DNA of 64,000 nucleotides from Rhyacichthys aspro (GCA_036850595.1 CM072165.1:15738630-15802629), one strand, 5' to 3'; positions 36,242-47,690 are shown, counted from the stretch's first letter. Notes: a model not told the origin generated them from the sequence alone. Numbers and translations: made by a program.

Positions 36242-36325
36242 ATGTCGACGAAACGTTGTGCACCGACAAAGGCACCTGCGGTCGCACCCAAAAGGGAGAG
36301 GAAGATGCTAAGGTTTGAACTTTGA
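36242..36325 (+). pseudogene. pogo/Tigger transposase, N-terminal stub
   Basis: An open frame of 27 codons plus stop begins 'MSTKRCAPTKAPAVAPKRER', very like the opening of Tigger transposases, where a helix-turn-helix CENP-B-type DNA-binding domain would follow. After 'KMLRFEL' the frame stops and the sequence passes straight into the 3' noncoding part, so the DNA-binding and DDE domains are deleted. The stub explains how this element arose by internal deletion of a full transposon. It is unlikely to make a functional protein. Confidence 0.7.
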
Positions 36326-36888
36326 GAGTGTTTAAACAAGAGAGAAATGTGACAAAATGTTAATGCCTGTCTGAGAAAAGTGTATAAAGTGTGTGGTGAG
36401 GGGTTTTTCAGCCTTAAAACATATATAATAATTGTAAAAAATAAAGCTGACTACTTTGCGGATTTCGCCTATTGCGGGTTATTTTTAGAACGTAACCCCC
36501 ACAATAAACGAGGGACCACTGTATAGTGAATAATTAAGGGGTACAGAGTGTAATTAAGGGGTATAGTGTGTAATTATATGGTACAGCGTGTAATTAAGGG
36601 GTACAGAGTGTAATTAAGGGGTACAGAGTGTAAATAAAGGCTACAGAGTAAACTGATAGACACTGATATATTTATTGAATATTTAACTTTATAATTGTGA
36701 TTTATTGTAATAGTTCTGATGTATATAGGTGATGTATTGTTCATATAAATGTTTATTGTAAATGTAAAACAACAAGGCACAAATAATAGACAGAAATTTA
36801 TTTCATTTAGATATTTTATTCCAACAATGACACAAGTACAACATGCATATCCACACATCAATATTTGTACATAATACAGAGCATTTAC

Positions 36889-37243
36889 CAGTACTTTCAA
36901 GGGGACTTAGACTTAGCACTGGTACTTTTGGCTTAGTACCCGGTACTTTCAGAGGAACTTAGGCATTATTACTGCCTTACTCCCCTTTAATTAAGGGGTA
37001 ATTAAACGGAAATGTGGGGCCATATTCTAAAGTGGGACTTTGGGCTTAGTACCGGTACTTTAAGGGGGACTTATGCTTAGTGCCAGTCCTTTTGGCTTAG
37101 TACCAGTATTTTCAGCTTAGTGCCGGTACTTTCAGAGGGACTTAGATGTAATTACCACTTTAGTCCCCCTTAATTAAAAGATAATTAACCGGGCATGCGG
37201 GCCATATTCTAAAGCGGGACTTTGGGCTTAGCACCAGTACTTT
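36889..37243 (+). repeat. Two tandem units of about 165-190 bp with nested 'gcttagtaccggtacttt'
   Basis: Unit 1 runs from about 36889 and unit 2 from about 37053. Both carry 'gggacttaggc'-like starts, a 'ccccttaattaa' block and 'ggccatattctaaag'. Inside, variants of GCTTAGTACCGGTACTTT recur at least six times. Confidence 0.75.
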
Positions 37244-37281
37244 GGCAGTACTTCCAGTACAAACTCAAATGCAATTTAAAC

Positions 37282-37695
37282 AACTTACAGGCTGTGCTCA
37301 GCTAAGGACTCAGAGCGGTGGGCAATCCTTGAGCAACTCACGAGTATTTTGGTAAACACGAAGTGCACGCGATTGACTTCAGGTACCGCCTTTTCAACTC
37401 TTAAACGTACTATGTATAATACATTGAAAATTAAGATGAACCAAAAAAATACATACAAAGTGGCTCTTAAGGAACCAGAAAACTATCTATTCATTCAACC
37501 ATCTATATATTTTATTTTATTATTATTTATATTGATCAGTGTTCTGGCTATTGTACATGGTATGGTTGAAATGAATGAGTTGAAAAGGTGTAACCAGAAG
37601 TTACTTCTGTGCACTTCCTGGTTGCTGAAATACTGCATGAGTTGCTCAGGGTCACCTGCAGCTCTGAGTCCTTAGCTGAGCACAGCCTGTAAGTT
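37282..37695. mobile_element. Fold-back element with 118-bp inverted arms
   Basis: The left arm (37282-37399) and right arm (37578-37695) are inverted copies. The outer 33 bp, beginning AACTTACAGGCTGTGCTCAG, match perfectly; the inner arm has scattered mismatches. The central 178 bp is AT-rich and non-coding. The target duplication was not resolved. Confidence 0.85.
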
Positions 37696-38797
37696 AGTTC
37701 AATGCTTTTGTTAATGAGTCTAAGCACATGTGTAAGACTTGCATTTGTATTTCTGTTGGTGTATACTGATGAATACAGTAATGTAAAGTAAAAAGCATTT
37801 TAATTAGCGATTAGCACACGTTAGCATGTTAACTCACTTTCTTATGTGCTCTCAATCAATAGTTGACCACGTGTATGGTTCAAGAGTAACTGTTGAGCAT
37901 CTATTCACTTGTTTACAGGTTGCAGTAGTAGTGGTGTTATTGAATCTTGGTATTCTTTGTGACTATGTGTGAGGGCAATGCGAAGAGTGTACTTCCTAGA
38001 ATATAAAAGTGAGTAGGCATAATTGGTGACATGTTAATACACCCAAAATAAGTGCTTCTAACTACACACTCATTTTACCTCTTCTTACCTTTGTGCAGCA
38101 CAATAATGCATTAATCATACCCACTGCAAGGGGTTTACTTGATGTTGTTTTTCAGTCTAGTAATAGAGTTTTAATCAAAAATTGTTTGTCACAAAAGTTG
38201 ATTGTATTTTCACTGTATTGTGAAAATTAAACAGGCAATAATTGACAGTCTTTAGGGAGGGCCCTCAATTTTCAGTTGGCTACTTTTTGCTATACTCAGA
38301 AATTGATTGGCTAGTCTGCTGGGTAAGTTTTCTCTTTGCATTTATTTTATAATAAAATATGCCTTATAGACAAGACCCTCCAAGTGAAATGTTTTAAATT
38401 ATTAATTATTTGTAAAGCTTTGTTGACTTGTTGTATAGCATAGTACCTTAGCATTTAAGCATACAGTGAATAAGCAAAATTTGCTGCTAAGTGTACAAAA
38501 CATCATTTGGTGTAACACTAAATCATATGGTGCGACATGTTTTCCTTTCACACCATGTGGGAATTATATTGACATTATTTTTGGTGTAAATTAAATAAAT
38601 ATTTATTAGATAACCTCTTATTATTGTAATTGTTTGCTTTTGTCATTTTTTAAATCAGTTATAGGAAACTATGTAATTGATTGGCAAATGTTTTTGAATA
38701 AATATATATTTGTAAATTTCATGGATTTCATATGTAACATTTTTATTTTACAACATGCAGAGAGAGGGGTGCACTGTAGAAGAGTGCTTCACAGGAG
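37696..38797. other. Unassigned stretch
   Basis: AT-rich; no supported feature. Confidence 0.45.
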
Positions 38798-38922
38798 CCC
38801 TGCAACGAACTGGCCACTGTCCAGGGTGTACCCCGCCTAAGGCCCAAAGCTGCTGGGATAGGCTCCAGCCACCCGCAACCCCACAAAGTGGGATAAGCGG
38901 TAGAAAATGAATGAATGAATGA
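38798..38922 (+). repeat. L2-type LINE 3' tail repeat, copy 3
   Basis: Carries 'aactggccactgtccagggt', 'gctgggataggctccagcc' and the terminal 'gggataagcggtagaaaatg' with ATGA repeats. It is the best preserved of the three copies. Confidence 0.7.
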
Positions 38923-39344
38923 ACATGCAGAAAGATGACAAGGGAAAAAGTGAATGCCATCCTGAAAGGAGAGAAGAAGTCCTGAGAAGAAGGCATACAT
39001 AGTAAGTATGCATGAGCATGTTTATTTACATTTTTTTTTCTAAAATGCTTATCATTAGAAAAATATGGAGAAAGGCACAAGAAAATAGCAGAGTTAAGAA
39101 ACGAGATCTAAACAAACACTCAAAGACTCATTTCTACTACCCATCCCAGCACTTTACAACACATCACCGCCAACACCACCAGCATGAGATGTGGAGAAGA
39201 TTAAAAGGCAATTAAAAAGACCAAAAAATTAATATAAAGTGCTTGTGAGAACAATCTTGGACTTAAAACAAATTGTTATGAAGTATAAACAACAGGCAAA
39301 AAGGGCAAAGAAACAAATAGGCCTAATAAAGAACCGCTCACCTC
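38923..39344. other. Unassigned spacer
   Basis: Purine-rich; no LTR precedes the Ty3 element here. Confidence 0.4.
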
Positions 39345-39365
39345 CAAGCACAAACATCTCAAACT

Positions 39366-40279
39366 TGGACAGCACCACCAATTACTCCAACGCCTCATGG
39401 AAACTCAACAATCGTTAACCTCCCAGGTAACCCAGATTGGCCATCTGGTTGAAAATATTGCTGATCAGTTGTCTCCCCCTTCAGCTTCCACGCCAAGCCA
39501 ACCCTCTGCAAGTGCCGTTCCAGCCTGTGAGTCACCTGTTCCTGCTCCTGAGCCCTTTGGAGGTGATTTAGGAAAATGTAAAGGATTTTTGCTTCAATGC
39601 TCTCTGGTGTTCGACCGTCAATGTCAGACCTTCGCTTCAGACTGTGCTAAGGTATCGTACATAACTGGTTTATTAAGAGGAAGAGCTCTAGACTGGGCCA
39701 AAGCGTTTCTTGGCATGACTGGGACAAGATCATTATCCTACTCTAATTTTGTGGAAGAATTTTAAAAAGTATTTGCCCATCCAGATGTAGTTGCAGATGC
39801 TGCTAAATCTCTGCCAGGGCCAAAGAAGTGTGGCTGATTTATTCTGTCGAGTTCAGGATTTTAGCTGCTGAATCTGGTTGGGATGAACAGGCTTTGAGAG
39901 GGGTGTTTGTATATAGTCTTTCTGAATTCATAAAGGATGAGATAGCCTTAAGAGATGAACCTAGCTCCTTGGACTCTTTAATCACTTTGTCTATTCGCCT
40001 AGACAATCGATTAAGAGAGAGAGGGTGGGAGAGAGACTCCAGGACCCAGCGCACCCTCCCAAGGTCTGTACCACCTGTCAGAACTCATGATGGCGCCCTT
40101 CCACCTGTTCCCACAACTCCAGCTCCCTCCCTGGAGGAACCCATGCAGCTGGGCCGTACTCGCCTGAACGCAGCTGAACGTAATCGGAGAATCACTGTTG
40201 GTGAATGCATTTATTGCGGCCAATTGGGCCATTTCCTTAGAGCCTATCCGGTTTGCCCAAAAGGTCCAACTCATCAGTA
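39366..40279 (+). pseudogene. Ty3 element A gag, broken
   Basis: Gag packages the element RNA. The readable sequence starts inside gag ('LGQHHQLLQRLMETQQS'), passes a proline-rich linker with 'PEPFGGDLGKCKGF' (about residues 45-60 of the remaining frame) and the matrix/capsid-like segment 'ALDWAKAFL'. It meets a stop at about 39763 and then continues in another frame through 'FRILAAESGWDEQALRGVF'. A nucleocapsid zinc knuckle lies at 40207-40255 and reads CIYCGQLGHFLRAY. The CCHC pattern is spoiled because the final cysteine position holds another residue. Element B keeps the normal C-x2-C-x4-H-x4-C at the equivalent place. At least one frameshift and one stop make this non-functional. Confidence 0.75.
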
Positions 40280-42837
40280 GAAGTGGGAGTACTGATAAGC
40301 AAGTCTCCTGAATCTCAATTCCCACGACTCCTGGTTCCTGCGACGCTCAACTACCAGCAACAGAACCTTCCACTCCAAGCACTGATCGATTCTGGAGCAG
40401 AACAGAGTTTCCTGGATACTAATGTGATCCGTCAAGCTGGTATAGCCACCGAACCCCTGCCGGAGGTCAGCCGGGTGAGTGCTCTTAATGGCAAACTATT
40501 GGCCTCGCTAGCTGCAGGTACTATACGTCCATCTTCTTCTCCGGTCGGTGCTGGGTTTTTCTTTGTGGACAAGAAAGACAAGACTTTGAGACCATGTATC
40601 GATTACCGTGGGTTAAACAACATCACTATAAAAAACAAGTACCCACTTCCTCTGATTTCTTCAGCCTTTGAACCACTCCAAGGGGCCACAGTCTTCACAA
40701 AACTCGACTTGCGGAATGCCTATCACCTGGTTCGGATTAGAGAAGGAGATGAATGGAAAATGGCATTTAACACTCTGGGCCATTTTGAATATCTGGTGAT
40801 ACCTTTCGGATTAACTAACGCTCCCGCAGTTTTTCAGGCTTTAATCAAAAATTTCCTCAGAGATTTCCTTAACCGTTTCGTTTTTGTCTACCTTGATGAC
40901 ATTCTTGTTTTTTCTCATAACCAGGAAGAACATCAGATCCATGTACGCCAGGTTCTACAACGCCTCCTTGAGAACAAGCTGTTTGTAAAAGCCGAAAAAT
41001 GAGAATTTCATACTCCCTCTGTCTCCTTTCTGGGTTACATCATTGAAGCTGATCAGGTAAAGGCAGATCCCAGCAAGATTCAAGCTGTAGCGGACTGGCC
41101 CGAACCAACCACTCGCAAACAGTTACAAAGATTCTCGGGTTTTGCCAATTTTTACTGCTGCTTTATCAAAGATTACAGTCGCATTGCTGCTCCCCTCACT
41201 AAACTTACATCATCCTGTGTCACCTTCTGTTGGACCCCTGAAGCCTCTGCTGCCTTTGCTAACCTCAAGCATCGCTTTTCTACTGCTCCTGTTTTTGTTC
41301 AGCCAGACCCATCCAAACAGTTTTCAATTATTGTTGAAGTCGATGCATCCGATGTGGGAGTGGGGGCAGTTCTGTCACAACAGTCTGAGGCGGACCAAAA
41401 ACTTCATCCTTGTGCTTTTTTTCCCAGACGTCTCTCTCCAGCTGAGCAGAATTATGATGTTGGTAACAGGGAGCTGTTAGCTGTCAAACTGGCCCTGGAA
41501 GAATGGAGACACTGGCTGGAGAGAGCAGAGCAACCATTTGTCGTGTGGACCTACCATGAGAACTTGTCCTATGTCCAATCAGCTAAATGACTGAATTCTC
41601 GTCAGGCCCACTGGGCTTTGTTTTTTGGTCACTTTAATTTTACCTTGACCTATCGCCCTGGTTCTAAGAATACTAAACCTGACTCTCTCTCCCGTCAGTT
41701 TGCCTCTGATGAATCCAAAGGCCCAGCTGAAACCGTCCTGCCACCCTCCTATGTTCTCAGGTCCCTCATTTGGGAGGTGGAATCTACCGTTAATACAGCT
41801 CTGTTGACTGACCCCGATATTGGACTGGGACCTCCTGACAAGCTTTTTGTGCCTAGAGCCGTCCGCTCACAGGTACTTCAATGGGCACATGATTCTAAGC
41901 TTTCTTGTCACCCTGGCATTGGTCGGACCCTCAACCAGCTTAGATGTCGTTTCTGGTGGCAAAGTATGGAAGCAGATGTCCGTGAATACGTAGCTGCCTG
42001 CACTATCTGTGCCCGGAACAAGATGTCTAATCAACCACCAGCGGGTCTATTGCGGCCTCTGCCTACTCCCTCACGACCCTGGTCCCATATAGCTGTTGAT
42101 TTCGTCACTGGTCTGCCACCTTCTAATGGTAACACAGTTATTTTAACTATTGTTGACCGTTTTTCCAAGTGTGCTCACTCCCCAAATTACCCTCTGCCCT
42201 TGAGACAGCCAACCTTCTGGTCCAGCATGTTTTCAGAATCCATGGTATTCCTCAGGACATAGTTTTGGACCGTGGGCCTCAGTTTGTCTCGCAAGTCTGG
42301 AAGAATTTCTGTCAGGCCTTGGGAGCCACAGTCAGTCTGTCATCGGGCTTCCATCCCCAGACCAATGGCCAAACAGAAAGGACCAACCAAGACCTGGAGG
42401 CTGCATTGCGCTGCATAGTGGGTGACCATCCCACTACCTGGAGCAGTCATCTGGTTTTGGTAGAGTATTCTCAGAACTCTTTAATCTCCTCAGCCACAGG
42501 CCTTTCTCCCTTTGAATGTGCTCTAGGTTATCAACCCCCACTTTTCCCTATGGAGGAAGTGGAGATTTCTGTGCCCTCTGTCCATCGCCATCTCAGGAGG
42601 TGCCGCAAAGTCTTGTCTGACACTCAGAAGGCACTACGTCGCACCGCTACACAAAATAAGCACTACACTGACTGCCACAGGACTCCTGCTCCGCTCTATG
42701 TTCAAGGTCAGATGGTTTGGCTATCCACTAAGACTATACCACTGAAAACCGATCTAGAAAACTCTCTTCTAGATTCATCGGACCCTTTAACATCTCTCAA
42801 ATCATCAACCCTATTGTTGTTAAGTTGGAACTCCCTG
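40280..42837 (+). pseudogene. Ty3 element A pol, broken
   Basis: Pol encodes the enzymes for copying and integrating the element. In order it shows protease 'LQALIDSGAEQSF' (D-S-G active site, about 40375); RT with 'FTKLDLRNAYHLVRI' and 'FVYLDDILVFS' (YLDD, about 40885); RNase H with 'VEVDASDVGVGAVLSQ' (about 41335); the integrase HHCC zinc region (41890-42020); and the DDE core with 'AVDFVTGLPP' and 'LDRGPQFVSQ', followed by 'PQTNGQTERTNQDLEAAL'. Compared with element B an in-frame segment of about 430 bp between protease and RT is missing (junction near 40502-40512). Stops occur at about 41000 and 41588, and a frameshift near 42170. The chromodomain is deleted. Confidence 0.8.
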
Positions 42838-43255
42838 TGTTCCCCTCCCCCTTGTTTTCCCCTCTCCTGCTGCTCCTGGGCTGGCCTGCACCCCTGCCTC
42901 CAATCTACTCATCACTAGAAGCAGTATACAAGCCTGGGTCTTCCTCATCGTCTCTGCCAGATCGTCAGTCTCCCTACGTGGTGAACTACAGCTCAAGCCT
43001 TTTTGAGAGACCATTTTGTCTGTGTTTTTGACCAACACTTACCTGTATCTGTCTTTTTCTTGCTCCAGCTCCTGGGCTGGGTCCTGCTTACTCCAGCCAG
43101 TTCCAGCCTGTTCTCCTGTTCTGCTCACCTGCAAATTCTAGACCAGCCTGCCTCTGACCCCTGGGACCAGCTTTTACTTTTTCTGTTCAATAAACCATTG
43201 ATTCTGAGTTCTGGCTTGCCTGCATTTTGGGTCATTTCCGTGTTGAGTTGTGACA
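42838..43255 (+). mobile_element. Ty3 element A 3' LTR, partial
   Basis: A TATA-like TATACAAG at 42925-42932 lies 31 bp before GCCAGATCGTC at 42956-42966, which corresponds to the start of the transcript in this group. AATAAA is at about 43189 and the LTR ends TGACA at 43251-43255. The LTR start and polypurine tract are deleted. Confidence 0.65.
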
Positions 43256-43555
43256 ACAACAATAGATTTACATAGATTTAGACAAAAGATGTCAGATGCC
43301 TGAATCAGTACAGAACATTAACAAACATTTTATGTGAAAGATAACATTTAAAATCAACAATTGTTTTTCATTTAACCAACAAAAGAAGCCAATTAGTTTC
43401 ATTTATCATAAATGCAAAACAGTCAAAAACATCCACCCGCTTCAGCATTCTGTCTCTTTTTTAGATGTGTGGGAGGGGGGCCTAAAGAAGGAAACTTGGC
43501 CCCTAGCAGATCCTTCGGAGTGCCTGTTTCTCCAAGTTGTCTGACGGGAGTAAAC
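43256..43555. other. Spacer between the two Ty3 elements
   Basis: Not recognisably LTR. Either the 5' LTR of element B has been replaced here, or it has diverged beyond reading except for its last 20 or so bases. Confidence 0.5.
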
Positions 43556-43574
43556 GCCTAGCCAAACCCTAACA

Positions 43575-43586
43575 GAATCATCTGGC
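43575..43586 (+). promoter_or_regulatory. Self-complementary primer-binding site of element B
   Basis: GAATCATCTGGC begins at the base after the LTR end. It is the exact reverse complement of 47878-47889 in the 3' LTR, where transcription should start. Tf1/sushi elements prime minus-strand synthesis by folding the RNA 5' end back onto such a site instead of using a tRNA. Confidence 0.8.
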
Positions 43587-43590
43587 CACA

Positions 43591-44470
43591 ATGGACCCCG
43601 CAGAAGTCGAATGGTTTAAACAGGCACTTACCTCTCAAGGAGCTCGTGTGAGACAGCATGAAAGGATGCTGTGAAGGAGATTATGGACTCTCTGCAAACT
43701 CTCACCTCCAGTGTGCCTCAGCTGGGCAGCCGTCTTGATCAAGTTGCTACTCACCTCTCTGCTCAAGCTCCAGGTCCAACGCCAGCTCCACCTGTTCCAG
43801 CGTCTCCAGATTCCCATTTTGGCCAGCCCCGCGAACCATTCATCCCAACACCTGCCAGGTATTCAGGAGAATTAGGGACATGTAGTAGCAATGCTCCCAT
43901 TTGCAACTCATTACATACATTCATAACTGAAATGCGTAAGGTTTTTGATCATCCCATTCAAGGTAAAGAGGCCAGTAGTAGGCGTCTATCTCTACGTCAA
44001 GGTTCAGGCTCTGTTTCTTCCTATTCCATTGATTTTCGTATCTTGGCTGCAGAGAGTGGGTGGTATGAGAAGGCCTTGCAAGGGGTGTTCTTCCGGGGTT
44101 TGAGTCAAAGGATTAAGGACGAACTAGCTGCCCGTGATGAAACCTCCTCCTTGGAATAACTCATTTCTTTAGCGATCCGTTTAGATAACCGCCTCAGGGA
44201 AAGGTGTAGGGAGAGAGCAGCGAGGCAAAGCTTACCTTTTTCCCACTCAAGAACTGTGCGGCAGCATGCTCCCCCCACCCTTCCACATGAGTCTGCACCC
44301 ACAGTTCCAGTTTCCACCACCTCCTCCAACACCGAGGAACCGATGCAGTTGGGAAGATTGGGACTCACCCCTGAGGAACGTCAGCGCCGCCTCAGCCTCT
44401 GCTTGTACTGTGGCCAGGCTGGCCACATCCTGATCCATTGTTCGGCTCGGCCAAAAGGGGCAGGCTCATC
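43591..44470 (+). pseudogene. Ty3 element B gag, broken
   Basis: The start codon at 43591 lies 5 bases after the primer-binding site and reads 'MDPAEVEWFKQALTSQGARV', a typical opening for this group. After about 27 codons a stop or frameshift near 43671 moves the reading to 'KEIMDSLQTLTSSV'. A proline-rich linker and 'PFIPTPARYSGELGTCSS' follow. About 60-70 residues of the central capsid region seen in element A are missing near 43915. The frame resumes at 'RILAAESGW', meets a stop at 44157, and continues to a zinc knuckle CLYCGQAGHILIHC (44401-44442), which has all four CCHC ligands. Gag would bind the element RNA, but this copy cannot make it in one piece. Confidence 0.75.
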
Positions 44471-47400
44471 GGCCTCTGGAGGGGTGCTGGTGAGCCACAC
44501 TCCCACAGACCCCTCCTCCAGAGGTATTCAGCTCAAGGGTACTGTCACATGGTCTCAGAACTCTTTCTCTCTCCAAGCCTTGGTGGATTCTGGTGCCGAC
44601 GACAATTTTATTGACTCTGCATTTATTTCCCAGTGCAACATTCCCACAGACCCTCTACCTGAGCCCAAGAACGTTTTCGCCCTCGATGGAAGGCTACTGG
44701 CCTCAGTCACTCATCGAACTGTCCCTGTGTCGCTGCTGCTCTCTGGTAACCATTGTGAGACCATCTCTCCTTATATAGTCTTCTCCCTCCTCTCCATTAG
44801 TTCTAGGTCTCCCTTGGCTTAAGCTCCACAACCCCCACATAGACTGGTCCACTTTATCCATTGTTAATTGGAGCATTTTTTGTCACTCTCATTGCCTTCA
44901 CTTCGCCGTACCTACCGCTCAGGCTCCTATGTTAACTCCTCCCAAACCTGTTGATCTCACCCTTGTCCCCACTGACCTCCAGGAGATTTTTTCCAAGGAC
45001 CGAGCTTTATCACTTATCCCTCACAGGCCGTATAAGCAGCATTGACATAATTCCTGTTGCCCCTCTACCTACCAGCAAGCTCTACAACCTCTCTAAACCA
45101 GAAAGAGAAGCTATGGAGGAATACATCTCAGACTCGTTGGCTGCTGGTTTAATCCATCCCTCTTCGTCGCCTGTGGGGGCAGGATTCTTCTTCGTAGACA
45201 AAAAAGTCCTTAAGACCCTGTATTGACTACAGGGGCCTAAAAGACATCACTGTCAAGAACAAGTATCCCCTGCCACTCATAGACTCTGCTTTCAGCTCCC
45301 TCCATGAAGCCACTATTTTCACCAAGTTGGACCTCCGCAATGCCTACTACCTGGTACGAATAAGAGAGGGAGATGAATGGAAAACCGCTTTTAACACCCC
45401 ACTTGGACATTTCGAGTATTTAGTGATGCCATTTGGCTCAACTAATGCCCCAGCGGTTTTCCAAGCTCTGATTAATGATGTCCTGAGAGACATGCTAAAT
45501 AGATTTGTGTTTGTGTATCTTGATGACATTTTGATTTTTTTCTCGTTCTTACCAGGAACATGTTCAACAGGTGAAACTTGTCCTACAGTGCCTCCTTGAG
45601 AACAAACTTTATGTGAAGGCTGAGAAGTGTGCATTTCATGTCCCTTCTGTTAGTTTTTTAGGCTTTATTGTGGAGAAGGGGCAAATTAAGTCTGACCCAG
45701 CAAAAATCAAGGCTGTGGTCGAATGGCCCACTCCAACAAACAGAAAACAGCTTCAAAGGTTCCTGGGATTTGCCAACTTCTATCGTAGATTCATTCAAGA
45801 CTATAGCAAAATCGCCTCTCCCCTCACTAAGTTAACATCATTGAAAGTACTGTTTCTATGGTCAGCTGAGGCAGAGGAAGCATTTGTTGGGTTAAAGAGT
45901 CTATTTTGTTCCACACCTGTTCTTTCTCATCCTGATCCCTCAGCACAGTTTATCGTTGAGGTGGACGCATCGGACTCTAGCATCGAGGCAGTTCTCTCAC
46001 AGCGCTCCACATCAGACCAAAAGCTACATCCTTGTGCCTTCTACTCACGCCGATTGACCCCTGCGGAAAAGAATTACGACGTGGGCAACCGAGAGCTTCT
46101 AGCAGTGGTGTTGGCTCTGAAGGAATGGAGGCACTGGCTGGAGGGCTCAACTCAACCGTTTTTGGTATGGATAGATCACAAAAATTTGTCATATCTTCCT
46201 TCCGCCCTGGGTCCAGAAATATTAAACCGGACGCTCTGTCACATCAGTTTGCTGCCTCCACCGGAGACTTACCTGAGGAAACCATCTTACCATCTTCCTG
46301 CATCATTGGAGCAGCCCGCTGGGAAGTGGAGAGAGTGGTCCAGGAGGCCCTAGTGAGTGACTCCACACCTGAGGGATGTCCTTCAGGTTGCCTATTTGTT
46401 CCTCCATCTGTCAGGTCAGTGGTGCTCCAGTGGGGTCATGCTTCCAGGGTCTCCTGCCATCCCGGGTTTCACCGTACACTGACACTGCTCCGGCAGCGTT
46501 TCCGGTTGGCCAAGTCATCTGACACCAAGGACTTTGTTTCTGCCTGCTCCATCTGTGCTCGTAGTAAATCTTCTCACCGTGCTCCAGCTGGACTTCTCCG
46601 CCCACTTCCTATTCCCCATCGACCTTGGTCACACATTGCTGTGGATTTTGTTACTGGCCTCCCGCCTTCAGAAGGTAACACCTGTATTCTAACTGTTGTA
46701 GACGGACTCTCTAAATCTGTGCACTTCATTCCACTCTCCAAATTGCCCTCGGCTTTTGAAACTGCCAATCTACTCATTCTACATGTGTTTAGGATTCATG
46801 GTATTCTGCAGGACATTTTTTCGGACAGGGGGCCACAATTTACCTCTCAGGTTTACAGGGCCTTCTGCCATTCATTAGGAGCTTCTGCCAGCTTGTCCTC
46901 GGGGTACCACCCTCAGACCAACAGCCAGACAGAGCGGGCCAATCAAGACTTGGAGGCTGCCCTTCGATGTGTGACTGCACGCCACCCGGCTTCCTGGTCC
47001 ACCACCTCCCTTGGATAGAATACGCCCATAACTCCCTGGTCAGCTCAGCCACCTTTCATGGCAGCTAATGGGTTTCAGTCTCCTCTGTTCCCAACCCAGG
47101 AGAGAGATGTTGCAGTACCTTCCATACAGCAACATCTTTGGCGAGCCCGGCATTTCTGGCAGGAGGTCTGGGTTGCACTATCCCGTACAGCCGCTCGTAA
47201 CCAGAGGCTCGCTGACCGCCATCGCTCTCCTGCTCCTGACTATGTGCCAGGCCAGAAGATTTGTCTCTCAACCCGTGACTTACCTCTTCAGACTGAATCC
47301 TGCAAATTGGCACCCAAGTATCTTGGTCCTTTTGAAATTGAACGCACAATCAATCCCACTGTTGTTAAGCTGAAGCTGCCCCTGTCCTTGAATGTCCACC

Positions 47401-47690
47401 CTGCTTTTCATGTATCTTTTCTCAAACTCGTTTCCACAAGTCCTCTGAGCCCTCCAGCCGAACCCCCTCCACCCCCCCGGATGGTTGAGAACCATCCTGT
47501 CTTCACTGTTTGGCGTTTGCTGGATGTCCGGAGACGGGGCCGCGGTTTCCAGTACTTGGTGGATTGGGAGGGTATGGTCTTGAGGAGCGGTGGTGGATCT
47601 CCCGCTCCCTTATTTTGGACCCCACTCTTCTCACTGACCTCTATGCTCTCCATCCTGACAAGCCTGGTGGGACGCCGGGTGGCGTCCTTT
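44471..47690 (+). pseudogene. Ty3 element B pol with chromodomain, broken
   Basis: Domains in order are protease 'LQALVDSGADDNFID' (about 44574), RT with 'AAGLIHPSSSPVGAGFFFV' (45141), 'FTKLDLRNAYYLVRI' (45320) and YLDD (about 45515), RNase H with 'VEVDASDSSIEAVLSQ' (45957), integrase zinc region (46440-46560), DDE core with 'AVDFVTGLPPSEGN' and 'SDRGPQFTSQ' (46822), and a C-terminal chromodomain starting 'HPVFTVWRLLDVRRRG' (47493). Frameshifts lie near 45205, 45540, 47015 and 47572. A small deletion of about 20 residues at about 46195 joins RNase H to its connection region. The chromodomain in relatives directs integration through histone marks; here it is split by the 47572 frameshift. Confidence 0.8.

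Larger units (their letters stand above)
35928..36521 (+). mobile_element. pogo/Tigger-type non-autonomous element, 594 bp
   Basis: Starts CAGTTGTCCCTCACTATAAT and ends in the reverse complement of CAGTGGTCCCTCGTTTATTG. These are Tigger-type termini, with TA on each side (35926-35927 and 36522-36523) as the target duplication. Inner blocks such as 'tttgcggatttcgcctattg' also fit. It retains only a stub of transposase and is non-autonomous. Confidence 0.85.
35852..36650 (+). repeat. 20-bp minisatellite, interrupted
   Basis: The unit is close to AGTGTAATTAAGGGGTACAG. About four units lie at 35852-35927 and about six at 36524-36650. Variants carry 'tatag' or 'ggatatag'. A pogo/Tigger derivative interrupts the array. 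Confidence 0.9.
39345..43255 (+). mobile_element. Ty3 chromovirus A (Tf1/sushi type), 5'-truncated
   Basis: Carries gag, protease, RT, RNase H and integrase in that order, plus part of the 3' LTR. The 5' LTR, primer-binding site and start of gag are missing. The C-terminal integrase/chromodomain, polypurine tract and LTR start are also deleted, at about 42838. It ends with ..TGACA at 43255. Confidence 0.8.

Noticed and set aside
38743..39080. Minus-strand frames of 85-110 codons
   Set aside because: They run through the L2-type 3' tail repeat, which gives similar spurious frames at each copy.
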